From: Treponema sp.
Lineage (GTDB): Bacteria; Spirochaetota; Spirochaetia; Treponematales; Treponemataceae
DNA: 64,000 nucleotides
Assembly: GCA_017934745.1 (NCBI GenBank)
Contig: JAGBIY010000003.1
Span: 62,001-126,000, forward strand
Direction of reading: 5' to 3'
This document shows positions 25,320 to 34,483 of this stretch, in pieces; position 1 is the stretch's first letter; each line of letters starts with the position of its first letter. The position numbers and the translations under genes were made by a program. The notes beneath the pieces are model-generated. The model made no database searches. It worked only from the letters and a program-made list of their open reading frames with translations, and was not told where the DNA came from.

Positions 25320-26558
25320 TTATTTTTTTTCAAGAATGAGTTCAGACAAGCGTCTGCACGCCTCTTCGACATCCTTTCTGTGTCCGAACGAAGAGAACCT
25401 CAAGAAATTCTCTCCGGCAGGACCGAATCCAGAACCAGGGGTCGTAACGACATGGCATTTGTCCAAAATCAAATCGAAAATCTCCCAAGACTCGTATCCG
25501 GGAAATTTTGCCCAAACATACGGACCGTTGCCCGTGAAGTAGGACTCGACTCCGATTTTCTTGAAATTCTCGCCGTCCAATGTAGCCTTTATGAGCTTTC
25601 CGTTCTCAAGATAGTAGTCCACGGAAGCTGTCATATCCTTAAGCCCCTGCTCGTCGAGAGCCGCCAAACCGCCAGCCTGGGCGATGTTCGAGGCGCCGTT
25701 GAACAAAGTCGTCATGACGCGGTTCCAGTCCCTGTTGACAGAGCTTCCGTCAGCGAATTTCAACTCGTTCGGAACGATGGACCAGCCGAGACGCACGCCA
25801 GTGAATCCGGCAGGCTTCGAGAAAGAGTTCACTTCGATTGCGCATGTCCTCGCGCCTTCGATTTCGTATATCGTGCGAGGAAGTGAAGAATCGCGGATGA
25901 AAGCGAAATAGGCGGCGTCGTAGATGATTACGCATCCGTTCTTGTTGGCGAAATCAACGAGATTCTTGAGCTGTTCGCGGGTCGCCGTGGCTCCCGTCGG
26001 ATTGTTCGGAGAGCAGATGTATATGAGCGTGTCAGGTTCGATTTTTGACAAGTCAGGGAAGAAGTCGTTTTCCGGTGTGCAAGGAAGGTATGTTATCCCC
26101 TCGTACCCTGTCCCGTCTTTTTTTGCAGTCGTGGCGGCACCTACGACAACGCTTCCGTCCACATAGACAGGATATGCGGGATCCTGCACCGCGACCTTAA
26201 CGTCCCTTCCGAAAAGCGTCTGAATTCGCGCGATGTCGCACTTCGCGCCGTCGGAGATGAAGACCTCGCTTGCGTCGGCCATGCCCTTGTAGAAAACTTC
26301 CGCGATGCGCTCGCGCAACGCGCTGCTTCCCTGCTCGTCCCCATATCCGGAATACCCCTCTGGAGTGGCAAGGGCAAGAGCGTAATCACTCATGGCCTTC
26401 GCGATATGGGCAGACAAAGGCTCGGTAGTGTTTCCGATTCCGAGACTGATGATTGAAGCGTCTGGATGGCTGGACGCATACTCCCTTCTTCTTCTCGCCA
26501 CCTCAGGGAAGAGGTAGCCGGCTGTCAAATTTGAAAAACCTGTATTTCTCTTTATCAT
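25320..26558 (-). CDS. dapL: LL-diaminopimelate aminotransferase
   Basis: 412 residues, full length. PLP enzyme that makes LL-diaminopimelate directly from tetrahydrodipicolinate, a short lysine/peptidoglycan route known in spirochaetes. Motifs: GIGNTTEPLS (40-49), GYSGYGDEQGSSALRE, CSPNNPTGA, YDAAY and the PLP-lysine Lys248 in NSFSKPAGFTGVRLGW. TAGGAT ends nine bases before the ATG, so its leader would be only two or three bases long. Confidence 0.94.
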   Translation of the reverse strand: MIKRNTGFSNLTAGYLFPEVARRRREYASSHPDASIISLGIGNTTEPLSAHIAKAMSDYALALATPEGYSGYGDEQGSSALRERIAEVFYKGMADASEVFISDGAKCDIARIQTLFGRDVKVAVQDPAYPVYVDGSVVVGAATTAKKDGTGYEGITYLPCTPENDFFPDLSKIEPDTLIYICSPNNPTGATATREQLKNLVDFANKNGCVIIYDAAYFAFIRDSSLPRTIYEIEGARTCAIEVNSFSKPAGFTGVRLGWSIVPNELKFADGSSVNRDWNRVMTTLFNGASNIAQAGGLAALDEQGLKDMTASVDYYLENGKLIKATLDGENFKKIGVESYFTGNGPYVWAKFPGYESWEIFDLILDKCHVVTTPGSGFGPAGENFLRFSSFGHRKDVEEACRRLSELILEKK

Positions 26559-26629
26559 AATGCAAGAATCCTAGCACAAATAACATGACGTTTCGACAAC
26601 AAAAAGCCGCCGAAAGAGTCATATTTTTC

Positions 26630-27976
26630 TCAAAACAGCCTGAGCCGAGCGGAATGCAGCGGCAAAACAAGCGTGAATTCTGCCCACTGACCGAATTCGC
26701 TTTCCGCATAAAGGCTTCCATGGTGTGCAACGGCTACAGCCTTCGCTATAGGCAATCCAAGCCCGTACCCGCCAGTCTTCCGCGCACGGCTCACGTCCGA
26801 GCGGTAGAAGCGAAGGAAAATCTTCTTCAAATCCTCTTTTTTTATTCCGTGCCCGGTATTGTAGACCTTGAAGACAATCTTCTCCTTCTCGACCTTAGCC
26901 GAAACCTTTATCAACGCATGCTCATCGGAATTCTTCACAGCGTTGTCGACAAGGATGACGGCGATTTGCTTTATCTGGTGTTCGTCTCCGACAAATTCGA
27001 TTTTCTCCTGAATGTCCATCTCAAGCCGCTTCTGCTGCTCGAAAATGACACTCTCGAACGGAAGAATCGCGTTGGTGACGGCAGACGAGAAGTCGAACTT
27101 GGAGCACTGCATCTCGATTCTGTCCGCATCGTTCTTCGCCAAATACAGAAGGTTCTTGACAAGATGCCCCATGCGCTCGTTCTCGTTCTTGATGTAGTTG
27201 AGCCAGCGGTTGTCGGGCATGTCGGGGAGGAGCACGTCCAAGTTCGCGCCAATGACGGCGATTGGAGTTTTCAGCTCGTGGCTCGCGTCGGCTATGAACT
27301 GTCGCTGCTTCTGGAACGCGCCGCCTACAGGCTTCACAATTACATGGGAAAGAATCAGCGATATGACCAAGGCGAAAAGGATACTGAAAAGGAACACATA
27401 GAACGCACCTTTCGTCATGAGAAATATCGTGGAAAGCTCGCTCCGCCTGTTCACGACGCCGACAAGGAGCGTTCCGTCCAGATTCTCAAGGACGCAATAG
27501 ACAAAACCGTCCAGATGACCGATTCTCTTTCTGCCCTTCACAGTCTCCGGGCTTTGGTTTGCCACATCGAGCACCTTCCTGACGAAGACGAAAACCTCGT
27601 CGCGCGTCATGTTGAGCGGAAAATCGTTTATGACCTCGATGACACCGCCACTCGACGAAAGAAGCACCGAAAAATAATTTCGGAAATCGTCGTCGCTCTT
27701 GACTTCGATTATGAAAGAGCCGCATCTTCCGAATTCGGGGATACTTCCATAGGGGGGACCCCTCCTCGGCTTTTTTTCGTTTCCGGCAGGCGGAAAATCA
27801 GGCAGCGGACGATGCCCGCCATTCTCGACAAGCATCTCGACGAAGCACATGGACTTCTTCCGTTCGCTGGAGGAAATCCAATAAAGAACGGAAGTAATCA
27901 TCACGGCGAGGAACACTGTCATAAGCACGACGACAAGGGCCACAATCTGCAGCCTGAGCTTTTTCAGAAAATTCAT
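26630..27976 (-). CDS. Two-component sensor histidine kinase
   Basis: 448 residues. Membrane helix 1 (about 8-33), a periplasmic domain of about 155 residues with a Pro/Arg-rich stretch, membrane helix 2 (about 191-213), then HisKA with FIADASHELKTPI (phospho-His233), and HATPase_c with VDNAVKNSDEHAL and TGGYGLGLPIAK. There is no separate HAMP region of full length. The signal sensed is unknown. Encoded 9 bp after its response regulator. Confidence 0.93.
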   Translation of the reverse strand: MNFLKKLRLQIVALVVVLMTVFLAVMITSVLYWISSSERKKSMCFVEMLVENGGHRPLPDFPPAGNEKKPRRGPPYGSIPEFGRCGSFIIEVKSDDDFRNYFSVLLSSSGGVIEVINDFPLNMTRDEVFVFVRKVLDVANQSPETVKGRKRIGHLDGFVYCVLENLDGTLLVGVVNRRSELSTIFLMTKGAFYVFLFSILFALVISLILSHVIVKPVGGAFQKQRQFIADASHELKTPIAVIGANLDVLLPDMPDNRWLNYIKNENERMGHLVKNLLYLAKNDADRIEMQCSKFDFSSAVTNAILPFESVIFEQQKRLEMDIQEKIEFVGDEHQIKQIAVILVDNAVKNSDEHALIKVSAKVEKEKIVFKVYNTGHGIKKEDLKKIFLRFYRSDVSRARKTGGYGLGLPIAKAVAVAHHGSLYAESEFGQWAEFTLVLPLHSARLRLF

Positions 27977-27985
27977 TCAACAGGC

Positions 27986-28666
27986 CTATCTCGTCTCATC
28001 CTCAAGCGAATAGCCTATTCCGCGCGCAGTCCTGATTCTGACAGTCGCATTCAGGTTCTCGAACTTTTTCCTTATGAACGAAAGATAGACCTCGACATTG
28101 TTGTACTCTGCGTTGGAGTCGTTGCCCCAAATCTTTTCGATGAGCTTCTCCTTCGTGAGAATCTGGTGAGGATTCTCGAAAAGAAGCTCAAGAATCTGGA
28201 ATTCCTTGAGGGAGAGCTTGATGGCCTTTCCAGTCTGCGTCTGAAGCTCGCAGTTCTTCTTGCTCAGCGTCAAATCTCCGAATGTTATCGACGTGTCCTT
28301 TATGTCGCCCTTTCTTCTGGTCAACGCCCGCACGCGCGCGAGAAGCTCGTCGGTCGAGAACGGCTTCGTCAGATAGTCGTCGGCACCGGCGTCGAGGCCC
28401 GTAACTTTGTCGGAAACCTCGTCCTTCGCAGTCAAAAGAAGAACAGGAACATTGTTCTTTTCTTCGCGGAGTTTTTTAAGTACGGATATTCCGTCCATTC
28501 CAGGGAGCATTATGTCGAGAAGCACTGCGTCGTAGCTTCCAGACTCCGCATACTTCAATCCATCGGTACCGTTCAAAACGGCATCGACCCCGATTTTGTT
28601 TTTCTTGAAAATTTCGACAAGGGCGTTCGACAGTCCTTCTTCATCTTCGACAAGCAAAATCCTCAT
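27986..28666 (-). CDS. OmpR/PhoB-family response regulator
   Basis: 226 residues from the ATG at 28666 with GAGGAAAAC before it; nine extra residues upstream are unlikely. Receiver domain with DE pair, phospho-Asp51 in AVLLDIMLPGMDG and Lys in LTKPF; a winged-helix DNA-binding domain from about 130 (LSLKEFQILELLFENPHQIL, VEVYLSFIRKKF, RTARGIGYSL). Controls unknown targets together with the kinase at 26630. Confidence 0.95.
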   Translation of the reverse strand: MRILLVEDEEGLSNALVEIFKKNKIGVDAVLNGTDGLKYAESGSYDAVLLDIMLPGMDGISVLKKLREEKNNVPVLLLTAKDEVSDKVTGLDAGADDYLTKPFSTDELLARVRALTRRKGDIKDTSITFGDLTLSKKNCELQTQTGKAIKLSLKEFQILELLFENPHQILTKEKLIEKIWGNDSNAEYNNVEVYLSFIRKKFENLNATVRIRTARGIGYSLEDETR

Positions 28667-28877
28667 GTTTTCCTCCTCGCATAGGCACTTCAAAAAACTC
28701 TGTCAACTTTTTCTCTGGCATCAATGATACACCACGATGTGAAGTAGACTCTTAAAATAAATTTTACGTAAACTTAAATTTCAAGGCTCTTCAAAAAACT
28801 GACAATTTCCGTTGTTCAACGAAATCATAAAATTTATAATTCACTAATTTCATAATTTCATTTACTTGGAGAAAAAA

Positions 28878-30074
28878 ATGGCAAAAATCCAGATGAAGAA
28901 CGCCATCGCCGAACTCGACGGCGACGAGATGACAAGAGTCCTTTGGGCCGTCATCAAAGAGAAGCTTCTCGAACCGTTTGTGGACTTGAAGACCGAATAT
29001 TTCGATTTGGGGCTCAAGAACAGGGACGACACGGACGACAAGGTGACGTACGATTCCGCGGCGGCCATAAAGAGGCTCAAGGTTGGCGTGAAGTGCGCGA
29101 CAATCACATCGAACGCGGCCCGCATGAAGGAGTACAACCTCAAGCAGCTCACGAGAAGCCCGAACGGAATCATCCGCGAGGAACTTGACGGCACGGTGTT
29201 CCGCACCCCGATTTTCGTCAACAACATCAAATGCTGCGTGACTTCATGGAAGAAGCCGATTGTCCTCGGCCGCCACGCCTACGGCGACGTGTACAAGAAC
29301 TGCGAGATGAAGGTGGACGGGCCGGGAACCGCCGAGCTCGTCTTCACCGCGAAGGACGGCACCGTCACCAGGAAGGTGATTCAGGAGATGAAGGGGCCTG
29401 GCATCCTCCAGGGAATCCACAACATGGACTCTTCGATTGAGTCGTTCGCCAAGTGCTGCTTCGAGTACGCTCTCGACCAGAAAATCAGCGTCTGGCTCGG
29501 AACGAAGGACACAATCTCCAAGACTTACGACGGAAACTTCAAGGCGATTTTCCAGAGAGTGTTCGACTCGGACTACAAGGAGAAATTCGAGAAGGCCGGA
29601 ATCGAATACTTCTACACGCTCATCGACGATGCCGTGGCCCGCGTAATGAAGAGCGAGGGCGGCTTCCTCTGGGCGTGCAAGAACTACGACGGCGACGTGA
29701 TGAGCGACATGATAGCGAGCGCGTGCGGCTCTTTGGCTATGATGACTTCGATTCTCGTCTCCCCGAACGGAGAATTCGAGTACGAGGCCAGCCACGGAAC
29801 CGTGCAGAAGCACTACTACCGCTACCAGGCCGGAGAGAAGACGAGCACGAACCCTGTCGCGCTGATTTTCGCGTGGACTGGCGCGCTCGCGAAACGCGCG
29901 GAACTCGACGGAACGCCGGAGCTTGCGGAATTCGCAAAGAAGCTTGAGAAGGCGACGCTGGACGTAATCGAAAGCGGAGTGATGACAGGCGACCTCGCCC
30001 GCCTCGCCGAACCGAAAGCGAAAGAAATTCTGAACAGCTGGGATTTTATTGACAGAATCGCAGCGAAACTCTAA
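28878..30074 (+). CDS. icd: NADP-dependent isocitrate dehydrogenase (type II, eukaryote-like)
   Basis: 398 residues from the ATG at 28878, with TTGGAG upstream. Oxidises isocitrate to 2-oxoglutarate, supplying glutamate precursors and NADPH. The sequence belongs to the roughly 400-residue subfamily shared with eukaryotes: ELDGDEMTRVLW, TITSNAARMKEYNLKQL, RSPNGIIREELDGTVFR, and NYDGDVMSDMIASACGSLA with the metal aspartates. Monocistronic; the repeat copy B follows. Confidence 0.95.
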   Translation: MAKIQMKNAIAELDGDEMTRVLWAVIKEKLLEPFVDLKTEYFDLGLKNRDDTDDKVTYDSAAAIKRLKVGVKCATITSNAARMKEYNLKQLTRSPNGIIREELDGTVFRTPIFVNNIKCCVTSWKKPIVLGRHAYGDVYKNCEMKVDGPGTAELVFTAKDGTVTRKVIQEMKGPGILQGIHNMDSSIESFAKCCFEYALDQKISVWLGTKDTISKTYDGNFKAIFQRVFDSDYKEKFEKAGIEYFYTLIDDAVARVMKSEGGFLWACKNYDGDVMSDMIASACGSLAMMTSILVSPNGEFEYEASHGTVQKHYYRYQAGEKTSTNPVALIFAWTGALAKRAELDGTPELAEFAKKLEKATLDVIESGVMTGDLARLAEPKAKEILNSWDFIDRIAAKL

Positions 30075-30094
30075 TCGAAAAAGAAACACGAACC

Positions 30095-30289
30095 GAAAGT
30101 CGAGTTTTTACAGTGCAATGACTGAAACAAGCGGAAGCGGGGTTCCTGATTGAAAAACACTAAACATCGCAAGCGATGTTAACGCCACCGCGAAGCGGTA
30201 CTGCCGTTTTGGGCAAGACTGCGCAAGCAGGCTGCGGTTCCCGCTGGGAGCTTGTTTCAGCAACTACAGTATGCATAAACTCGGCTTTC
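30095..30289. repeat. Palindromic repeat family, copy B
   Basis: 195 bp, ends GAAAGTCGAGTTT and AAACTCGGCTTTC. The right half is the reverse complement of the A/C orientation. The centre holds GCCACCGCGAAGCGGTACTGCC and an extra arm (ACATCGCAAGCGATGT). Open frames inside it, which some gene callers join to the next gene, are not credible proteins. Confidence 0.8.
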
Positions 30290-30316
30290 GGCATCGACAG
30301 AGAATCGGAGGGATGC

Positions 30317-30553
30317 ATGTTCACGATGATTGACGACAAAGTGATAAACATGTCGCTGGTGAAATTTTTCTATGTGGATTCAAGCTACGGAATCTACTCG
30401 CTAAAATTCGTGTTCAACGACAGCGAGGGTGGGCAGAAGGAGATAATCGACTTCGCGGACTTCGACTCGAAAGAGAAGGCAATGGTCTTCTACGAGGGAT
30501 TCGCGTCGGACGTCTGCGAGGGAAGAATCAAGCCGAAGTACACGACGAAGTGA
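30317..30553 (+). CDS. Small hypothetical protein after repeat B
   Basis: 78 residues from the ATG at 30317, with GGAGGG four bases upstream; the longer open frame to the left runs through the repeat and is rejected. The protein (MFTMIDDKVINMSLVKFFYV, then a C-terminal GRIKPKYTTK) looks like a compact alpha/beta fold that may resemble small PH-like or DUF-type domains, but I cannot name it. No signal peptide. Confidence 0.65.
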   Translation: MFTMIDDKVINMSLVKFFYVDSSYGIYSLKFVFNDSEGGQKEIIDFADFDSKEKAMVFYEGFASDVCEGRIKPKYTTK

Positions 30554-30572
30554 TTTTCAAAAAGCGAAAGGC

Positions 30573-31400
30573 TCAGACGACTCCGCCGTATTCGATTCGG
30601 CAGTATTCGCAGAGTCTTCTGTATTCTTTCTCCTGGGATTCGGTCGCGGCGGTCACGAAGAACGGCCGGTCGGCACCACCGAAGATTTTTTCGGGATTCG
30701 ACGAACAGCCGCTGACGAAAAGAGCCTGCCGCGTCACGCCGTCCCTGGAGTCTATGACCTTAACGCCCGCTCCGGCGACGCTCTGCACGGTGTCCGCGAT
30801 GTGCGTGAAATGTGTGCAGGCGAGGATTATCGTGTCGCAGCCGTTTTCCTTGAAGAAGCCGACTGCGGGACGGACGGCGGCCTCTTTTTCCGCTTGGCTA
30901 GCCGTGAAGAAATCTCTCTCGATGAACGACACCAAATCCGGGTCGCCGCGCTTGAAGACGGCGCAATCGGAAGCGAAATCGTCTATGAGCTTTTGGGAAT
31001 AGGGATTGTTGACAGTGGCGTTCGTGGCGAGAAAGCCTATCCTCTTGTTCGTGGAGATTTTTGCGGCCAACTTTATCGCGGGCACAGTCCCCACAATCGG
31101 CAACGAGGGGAACTTTTTTCTGAGCGAATCCAGGGCCGTGACGGAAATCGTGTTGCAGGCGATGACGAGCGTCCGGGGGTTCCACTTCCGCACGATTAAG
31201 TCGATGGCGGACGAGGCGCAGACGGAAACCTCTTCGGGAGTCTTCTCGCCGTACGGAAAATTCTTCGTGTCGCCGAGGTAGACGCACGACGCTTCCGGCA
31301 CGCGCTCCTTCAACGCCATCATGTACGGGATTCCGCCGGTGCCAGAATCCAAAAACGCGAAATCGACCCTCCCCGCTTCACCAACCGCAACTTCTTCCAT
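30573..31400 (-). CDS. murI: Glutamate racemase
   Basis: 275 residues from the ATG at 31400, preceded by GGAGAAG; a second ATG 24 bases upstream is possible. Makes D-glutamate for peptidoglycan. FLDSGTGGIPYM at the N-terminus, the first catalytic Cys in VIACNTISV, and the second in ILACTHFTHI. The ends of the protein match the usual size of about 265. Confidence 0.94.
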   Translation of the reverse strand: MEEVAVGEAGRVDFAFLDSGTGGIPYMMALKERVPEASCVYLGDTKNFPYGEKTPEEVSVCASSAIDLIVRKWNPRTLVIACNTISVTALDSLRKKFPSLPIVGTVPAIKLAAKISTNKRIGFLATNATVNNPYSQKLIDDFASDCAVFKRGDPDLVSFIERDFFTASQAEKEAAVRPAVGFFKENGCDTIILACTHFTHIADTVQSVAGAGVKVIDSRDGVTRQALFVSGCSSNPEKIFGGADRPFFVTAATESQEKEYRRLCEYCRIEYGGVV

Positions 31401-31454
31401 AAAAAACGCTTCTCCATATCGCAAACAAATTTTATCAAAACAAAAAAATTCAAT

Positions 31455-31490
31455 GTGACAACTTTAGCACTTATCTTCTAAAATAACTTC
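31455..31490 (+). promoter_or_regulatory. Leaderless promoter of the pentapeptide-like gene
   Basis: GTGACA (31455-31460), an 18-bp spacer, TAAAAT (31479-31484), then six bases to the ATG at 31491. No Shine-Dalgarno. Confidence 0.6.
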
Positions 31491-32150
31491 ATGTATTTGA
31501 TGAACTTATGCAAATGCCCGGGCTGCATGAAAAGCGTGCTCTCGGACTTCGACGACAACGGAGAAATCCGCGAGAACGGAGAGTACTGCTTCACGCACCA
31601 TCCGAAGAAGAACGAAATCGCCGTCAAAATCTACAACTACATCTACACGCACGACAAAATCGTGGGGCTGAACGCAAGCGGAATGACGTTCTCCGGAATC
31701 GACTTGACCGACAAGAAATTCTACGGCTGCAACTTCCAGCACTGCTTCTTCATCGGAATCAAGGCGAAGAATCTCAGGAGCAGGGTCTGTTCGTTCGACT
31801 TCGCGCTCTTCACGGACTGCAACCTGCTCAACAGCAACATCCAGTTCGCGAGCTGCGCGGGGGCGAAATTCATCCATGTGCTTTTCACGGGGAGCGACAT
31901 GATACACGACAACTTCTCAGGGCTGTCCGCGCTCCAGTCTTCGTTCGACGACTCGGACTTGTACAACTCCAGCTTCATACAGGCGAACCTCGTTGACACT
32001 TCGTTCAGGAACTGCAACGTGAAGAAGACGATTTTCTACGAGATTCAGCAGACGAACGTCTCGTTCAAGCTTTCGAACACGAAGGAAGCGGTCTTCGACA
32101 AGGCAGGAAGCCAACTTTTCCAGGGAATAGACAACACGGGGATACTTTAG
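31491..32150 (+). CDS. Pentapeptide-repeat-like protein with Cys-rich N-terminus
   Basis: 219 residues. The N-terminus has CKCPGC (residues 7-12) and a CFTHH further on, a likely zinc knuckle. Residues 60-200 show degenerate A(D/N)LXX-type pentapeptide repeats (FSGIDLTDKKFYGCNFQHCF, DDSDLYNSSFIQANLVDTSF), which fold as a right-handed beta-helix. Roles of such proteins range from gyrase protection to scaffolding; nothing here decides. Followed 12 bp later by the MBL-fold gene, probably one transcript. Confidence 0.8.
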   Translation: MYLMNLCKCPGCMKSVLSDFDDNGEIRENGEYCFTHHPKKNEIAVKIYNYIYTHDKIVGLNASGMTFSGIDLTDKKFYGCNFQHCFFIGIKAKNLRSRVCSFDFALFTDCNLLNSNIQFASCAGAKFIHVLFTGSDMIHDNFSGLSALQSSFDDSDLYNSSFIQANLVDTSFRNCNVKKTIFYEIQQTNVSFKLSNTKEAVFDKAGSQLFQGIDNTGIL

Positions 32151-32162
32151 CGGAGAAAAAAA

Positions 32163-32735
32163 ATGAAAGTATATTTCCATCTGAATCTGGAATCTTTTTC
32201 CAACTGCTACTTCGTGGTCAACGAACTTTCAAAGCAGGCCATCATCATCGATCCGGGAAAAATCAACGAGCAGATAATAAAGCAGGTCGAGGACGGGAAT
32301 CTGAAACTCGCCGCAGCACTGATAACGCACAACCACATGAGCCACATGAACGGATTGAAGACGCTCAAGAAGATATACGACGTGGAAGTGTACGCGGCCG
32401 ACGCGGAAATAGCGGAGAAGCCGAGCCACGTCCTCAAGGGCGACGGCTCGCTCACAATCGCGGGGATGAACGTCTCGTACTATTCGGTTCCGGGACACAG
32501 CGCGGACTCCATCGTCTTCAAAATCGGGAACGTGCTTTTCACAGGGGACACACTGCAGGCTGGGATAATCGGCACCACGAACAGCAACTACTCCAAGAAG
32601 ACGCTCGTCACGAACATCAGGACGAAACTTCTCTCGCAGCATGACGACACGATTGTGATGCCCGGACACGGCCCCATGAGTTCGATAGGGGCCGAGCGGA
32701 TGTTCAACATCGACACGGAGACGAGGAAATCCTAG
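32163..32735 (+). CDS. MBL-fold hydrolase (glyoxalase II-like) with altered metal motif
   Basis: 190 residues. Motifs THNHMSHMNG (about 57-66), PGHSADSIVF, LFTGDTLQAG and VMPGHGPMS place it among glyoxalase II-like MBL hydrolases. The normal HxHxDH motif reads HNHMSH: the Asp that binds the second zinc is Ser. It may therefore be mono-metallic or act on another substrate. Short for glyoxalase II (250), without the C-terminal helical domain. It overlaps the end of the converging lipoprotein gene by four bases. Confidence 0.88.
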   Translation: MKVYFHLNLESFSNCYFVVNELSKQAIIIDPGKINEQIIKQVEDGNLKLAAALITHNHMSHMNGLKTLKKIYDVEVYAADAEIAEKPSHVLKGDGSLTIAGMNVSYYSVPGHSADSIVFKIGNVLFTGDTLQAGIIGTTNSNYSKKTLVTNIRTKLLSQHDDTIVMPGHGPMSSIGAERMFNIDTETRKS

Positions 32736-34393
32736 TTGACGAGCCAGACTCGCCCTGCGTCGAGGTTCCAGCGTCCGTTCACATACTCGTCGAGTTTTCT
32801 CGAAGCGTCCACGAAATGCCTGGCACCGGTGGCGATTATGTAGTCCGCCTCCCTTTTGGCCAAGTCCTGCGAATGCCGCCTCCCCGCCATGTCCAGAAAA
32901 TACTCGGCGATGTCGCTCACGGGCTTTTGGAGCATGTACGCCATGAATTCGTTGCGCAAAAGGTAGGGGTCGTTCACGTCGTAGTTCAGGCTCGGAGTGA
33001 CCTGGAAGTAGCGGATAAGATAGCGTTTCGTCCCCTCGTCAAGCTCGTCGTAGAATTTGTAGACGGTCTTCCTGAAATCGGAGTCGAGGAAGAAGATTCC
33101 GTGCCAGCCCTCGTGGGCGATGAACTGCGTCCTCAAATACATCTGGCTCTGCTGGGAAATCGATATGACCGCACCCTTCCCCGCTTCCACGCGTCCGTCA
33201 GGCTTTTCGACAAGAACGCCGTTCTCTATCAATATCCTCTTCAAAAGCCTTTCCTTCTCGTTTATCGGGAAATTCTCCTGCCGCACCTTCTCGTAGAATT
33301 CGGCGAGGCTCTCGGCGCGGTAGTCGTGGGCGTTGTAGCCGTGCTTGTCCTCAAGGAACGAATCGGAATAGAGTTTTCCGCGGAAACCGGCCTTCTCCAC
33401 GAAGAAAGCGATTCGGCGGAAGAAATCGTCCTGAACCGCGTAGTCGGCGATGTCCAGAATCACGACTCCGGGGAAGCGGTCCCACACGAAAAGCTCGTAG
33501 TCGTCGCCGCGCCAGTTCTTCTTTGGCCACCACATTATGAGGCCGGGGTCGGTGACAATCGGCGTGAGGACGTATCTTTTGGAAGAGCCTTCCACGAATT
33601 TCGGCTCGGAATATTTGCTCGACGGAACAAGGACGAACGACGAGAGCTGCTCCCTGTTCTCGATGAAGGAGACCACGCCGCTTGGGTTCTTGACGGCGAG
33701 CGGGCTGAATTCTATCGACGAGGAGCCGTTCGGTTTACGCAGATAGAATTTCTCCTTGTTCACGCTCATGACAGTCGCCGTGCGCCCTGTGGAATCGGCG
33801 GAATCGGAAAACCCCGCCCGGAAGAGCATGTTCGGACGGAACTCGACATCCGAAAAATCGATTGTCTTAGAAGAAATTTCCTCGGCGGTGATTTTTCCGC
33901 CCTTCGACGAAAAGTAGAACGAAGGAATCGAAGAGAAATCGAAGCCGATTTTGACTGGAAGGACTTTCAGGCTTTTCAACGATATTTTCCCGGAATCCAA
34001 TCCGCTTTTAATGAAGAAGCCCGACGGAAGTTTTTTTTCGACTATGGAAAAGCGGATTTTCGATGAAGGAATGCCGCCAAAATCCCCGACGACTTTCTCG
34101 ACCTCGGAAGACGAAGAATCGATGAAGCCGAAAGAGAATGCCCCGGAAGGAGAGCCGCCATTCTCAAAGACGAATTCGAGGGAGAACGAAGTCTTCAACT
34201 TTGAATTGAGCAGCCTGAGGTCGGACTCGTTGAAGAGGAACCTTGTGACGATGGTGCCGCCGTCTTTTTCGGAAGCTGATTTTACCGCGACTTTCGTGTC
34301 CTTGGCGATTTCGAACGAGAGCTTCTCAGAGCAGGCCGAAAACAGGACGAAAAGCAGAACTGAAAGCGATGAAAAAATTTTTTTGCAGAACAT
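32732..34393 (-). CDS. Lipoprotein with HExxH metallopeptidase motif
   Basis: 553 residues from the ATG at 34393, where a lipoprotein signal begins (MFCKKIFSSLSVLLFVLFSAC); the open frame upstream is not signal-like. Residues 20-300 form a beta-rich region. IAHEGWHGIFF carries HEGWH at 427-431, and RNEFMAYML supplies a candidate third ligand (Glu482), the layout of gluzincin peptidases. No named family recognised. The tail ends in WLVN. Divergent from the outer-membrane protein gene at 34484, with 90 bp between the two starts. Confidence 0.8.
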   Translation of the reverse strand: MFCKKIFSSLSVLLFVLFSACSEKLSFEIAKDTKVAVKSASEKDGGTIVTRFLFNESDLRLLNSKLKTSFSLEFVFENGGSPSGAFSFGFIDSSSSEVEKVVGDFGGIPSSKIRFSIVEKKLPSGFFIKSGLDSGKISLKSLKVLPVKIGFDFSSIPSFYFSSKGGKITAEEISSKTIDFSDVEFRPNMLFRAGFSDSADSTGRTATVMSVNKEKFYLRKPNGSSSIEFSPLAVKNPSGVVSFIENREQLSSFVLVPSSKYSEPKFVEGSSKRYVLTPIVTDPGLIMWWPKKNWRGDDYELFVWDRFPGVVILDIADYAVQDDFFRRIAFFVEKAGFRGKLYSDSFLEDKHGYNAHDYRAESLAEFYEKVRQENFPINEKERLLKRILIENGVLVEKPDGRVEAGKGAVISISQQSQMYLRTQFIAHEGWHGIFFLDSDFRKTVYKFYDELDEGTKRYLIRYFQVTPSLNYDVNDPYLLRNEFMAYMLQKPVSDIAEYFLDMAGRRHSQDLAKREADYIIATGARHFVDASRKLDEYVNGRWNLDAGRVWLVN

Positions 34394-34405
34394 GAATTGA
34401 TTATC
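34394..34405 (-). promoter_or_regulatory. Leaderless -10 of the HExxH lipoprotein gene
   Basis: GATAAT (34400-34405, minus strand) then six bases (CAATTC) to the ATG. No clear -35 and no Shine-Dalgarno. Confidence 0.45.
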
Positions 34406-34446
34406 GGAAGGGAAAACATATCGCTTCCGTGCGATTTTGAGGAAGA

Positions 34447-34483
34447 TTGGGAAAGAATGCCGCAAAAATGCTAAAATCGGCGA
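34447..34483 (+). promoter_or_regulatory. Leaderless promoter of the outer-membrane protein gene
   Basis: TTGGGA (34447-34452), a 19-bp spacer, TAAAAT (34472-34477), then six bases to the ATG at 34484. No Shine-Dalgarno. Confidence 0.5.

Noticed and set aside
26585..28684. 699-codon open frame on the plus strand
   Set aside because: It lies antisense to the histidine kinase and response regulator, which have complete catalytic motifs; the antisense protein has no domain and no ribosome site.
30176..30316. N-terminal extension of the small protein at 30317
   Set aside because: It runs through repeat copy B, and the Shine-Dalgarno GGAGGG is just before 30317.
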